Shown here: piece after piece, positions 4,773 through 5,424 of the stretch
Layout: each line of letters begins with the position of its first letter
Position numbering within the stretch: the first letter of the stretch is position 1
NCBI GenBank assembly: GCA_902388545.1
Contig: CABMPS010000136.1
Coordinates: 1-5,424, forward strand
Source: an uncultured Collinsella sp.
Lineage (GTDB): Bacteria; Actinomycetota; Coriobacteriia; Coriobacteriales; Coriobacteriaceae
DNA: 5,424 nt
Reading direction: 5' to 3'
The notes under the pieces: model-generated
Told to the model about the DNA's origin: nothing
Seen by the model: the letters and a program-made list of their open reading frames with translations, nothing else
The model's database searches: none
Made by a program: the position numbers and the translations under genes

Positions 4773-5424
4773 GACATACCCCGTCTACTACCTCGAGGAT
4801 GCAATGAACAACCTCGGTGACTGCTTTGACTATGCCGTCAATGACTATGGAGCAGAAGGATCTGAAGTTGCTGAACTCTTTTGTCTGAGCGGGGTTGCCC
4901 GCGAGTTTGAGCGTGGCAACGCATGGGTCGTATCGGGAAAATCGGGCGTTGAGCTGTTCGCACTGATCGCCGAAAGGTCGGGCTATGAAGCCAGGTCTAT
5001 GCCGGACCGCACCTATCGATTTGAGAAAACACCGGAATACTGGACGGGCTGGATATTGGCGTATCTGCAGTGGCGCCTGGGAGAGTCTTTTGAAGACCTG
5101 CTGCATGTCGCTCCGTTTGATGTGCTGCATAACCTGTATCATCCCTGGCACGAAGCCTCGGAGGAACGTGTGACGCGTCTTATTTGCGACATGGCGAAGA
5201 AAACACCTCGTCAAACCAAACTGGCGCTAGCAAGAAAGCGGCTCAAGAAAACCCAACAAGACCTGGCATACGAATCGGGCGTATCACTCCGCTCAATCCA
5301 AATGTACGAGCAGCGCCAGAGAAACATCAATGAAGCTTCGGTAACAGGCGTAAGAGCCATAGCAAAAGCCCTCCACTGCAACATCGAAGATCTCCTAGAA
5401 CCAGTCTTCGAATACAAAGAAACC
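4738..5424 (+). CDS. Two-domain protein with C-terminal Cro/C1 HTH, putative antitoxin/repressor (runs off window)
   Basis: An open frame of 229 codons from ATG 4738 to the last base with no stop; the true end is beyond the window but probably close, since the HTH domain is complete. Residues about 18-150 form an alpha-helical domain I recognise only as a recurring partner of XRE domains in gut Firmicutes and Actinobacteria. Marks include YLEDAMNNLGDCFDYAV (18-34), LFCLSGVAREFERGN (47-61), SGKSGVEL (66-73), and EYWTGWILAYLQWRLGESF (100-118). Residues 161-221 are a Cro/C1-type HTH: KTQQDLAYESGVSLRSIQMYEQ (171-192) covers the helix-turn-helix, and ALHCNIEDLLEP (211-222) is the typical closing helix. 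It overlaps the DUF3990 gene by 35 bp and is likely translationally coupled. By analogy with HigBA-type operons it would neutralise the DUF3990 protein through its N-terminal domain and repress from the palindromes at 4027-4073. Codon use changes near residue 152 to A/C-ending codons (AAA, CAA, GTA, AGA, ATA). Confidence 0.75.
   Translation, partial: MIQELTDCGPSRTYPVYYLEDAMNNLGDCFDYAVNDYGAEGSEVAELFCLSGVAREFERGNAWVVSGKSGVELFALIAERSGYEARSMPDRTYRFEKTPEYWTGWILAYLQWRLGESFEDLLHVAPFDVLHNLYHPWHEASEERVTRLICDMAKKTPRQTKLALARKRLKKTQQDLAYESGVSLRSIQMYEQRQRNINEASVTGVRAIAKALHCNIEDLLEPVFEYKET

Noticed and set aside
4750..5214. Reverse-strand frame opposite the HTH gene
   Set aside because: The forward frame has a good ribosome binding site, a recognisable Cro/C1 HTH and an overlapping operon partner; the reverse frame has none of these.

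Overview
The window looks like chromosomal DNA of a gut Coriobacteriia, most likely Collinsella or a close relative. This rests on high-G+C housekeeping genes with G/C-ending codons, an anaerobe's glycyl-radical activase, and the overall style of the genes. It is an inference from gene content and codon use, not from a marker gene. All genes I can support lie on the + strand.

Layout. Positions 1-113 hold the 3' end of a reading frame that enters from the left, tentatively the tail of a beta-carbonic anhydrase. Positions 114-410 carry no gene. They hold a 10-bp direct repeat with 20-bp period, a likely promoter, and a transcribed leader with two strong hairpins (291-331 and 345-365). Then come a DegV-family fatty-acid-binding protein (411-1271), its terminator, and pyruvate formate-lyase activating enzyme pflA (1459-2277). 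Behind pflA is a small palindromic repeat (2292-2331) abutting the 3' remnant of a class A beta-lactamase-like serine hydrolase (2328-2549). Next are mtnN (MTA/SAH nucleosidase, 2628-3368) and, 38 bp later and probably co-transcribed, engB/ysxC (ribosome-assembly GTPase, 3407-3997).

The last 1.4 kb is a different kind of DNA. A perfect 20-bp inverted repeat, each arm of which contains its own TATCAC-N4-GTGATA palindrome, lies directly upstream of a DUF3990 gene (4089-4772). That gene overlaps by 35 bp a gene for a two-domain protein ending in a Cro/C1-type helix-turn-helix (4738 to the window end, no stop seen). The DUF3990 gene is richer in A+T than its neighbours. I read the pair as a horizontally acquired toxin-antitoxin-like module: a putative ADP-ribosyltransferase-fold effector, translationally coupled to a DNA-binding partner that probably represses the operon through the palindromes.

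How the genes relate. degV, pflA, mtnN and engB are ordinary core functions (fatty-acid handling, anaerobic pyruvate cleavage, S-adenosylmethionine by-product recycling, 50S assembly) and do not form one pathway. The points of interest are the DUF3990/HTH module with its lambda-like operators, the structured degV leader, and the palindromic repeat at the break point of a decayed gene.
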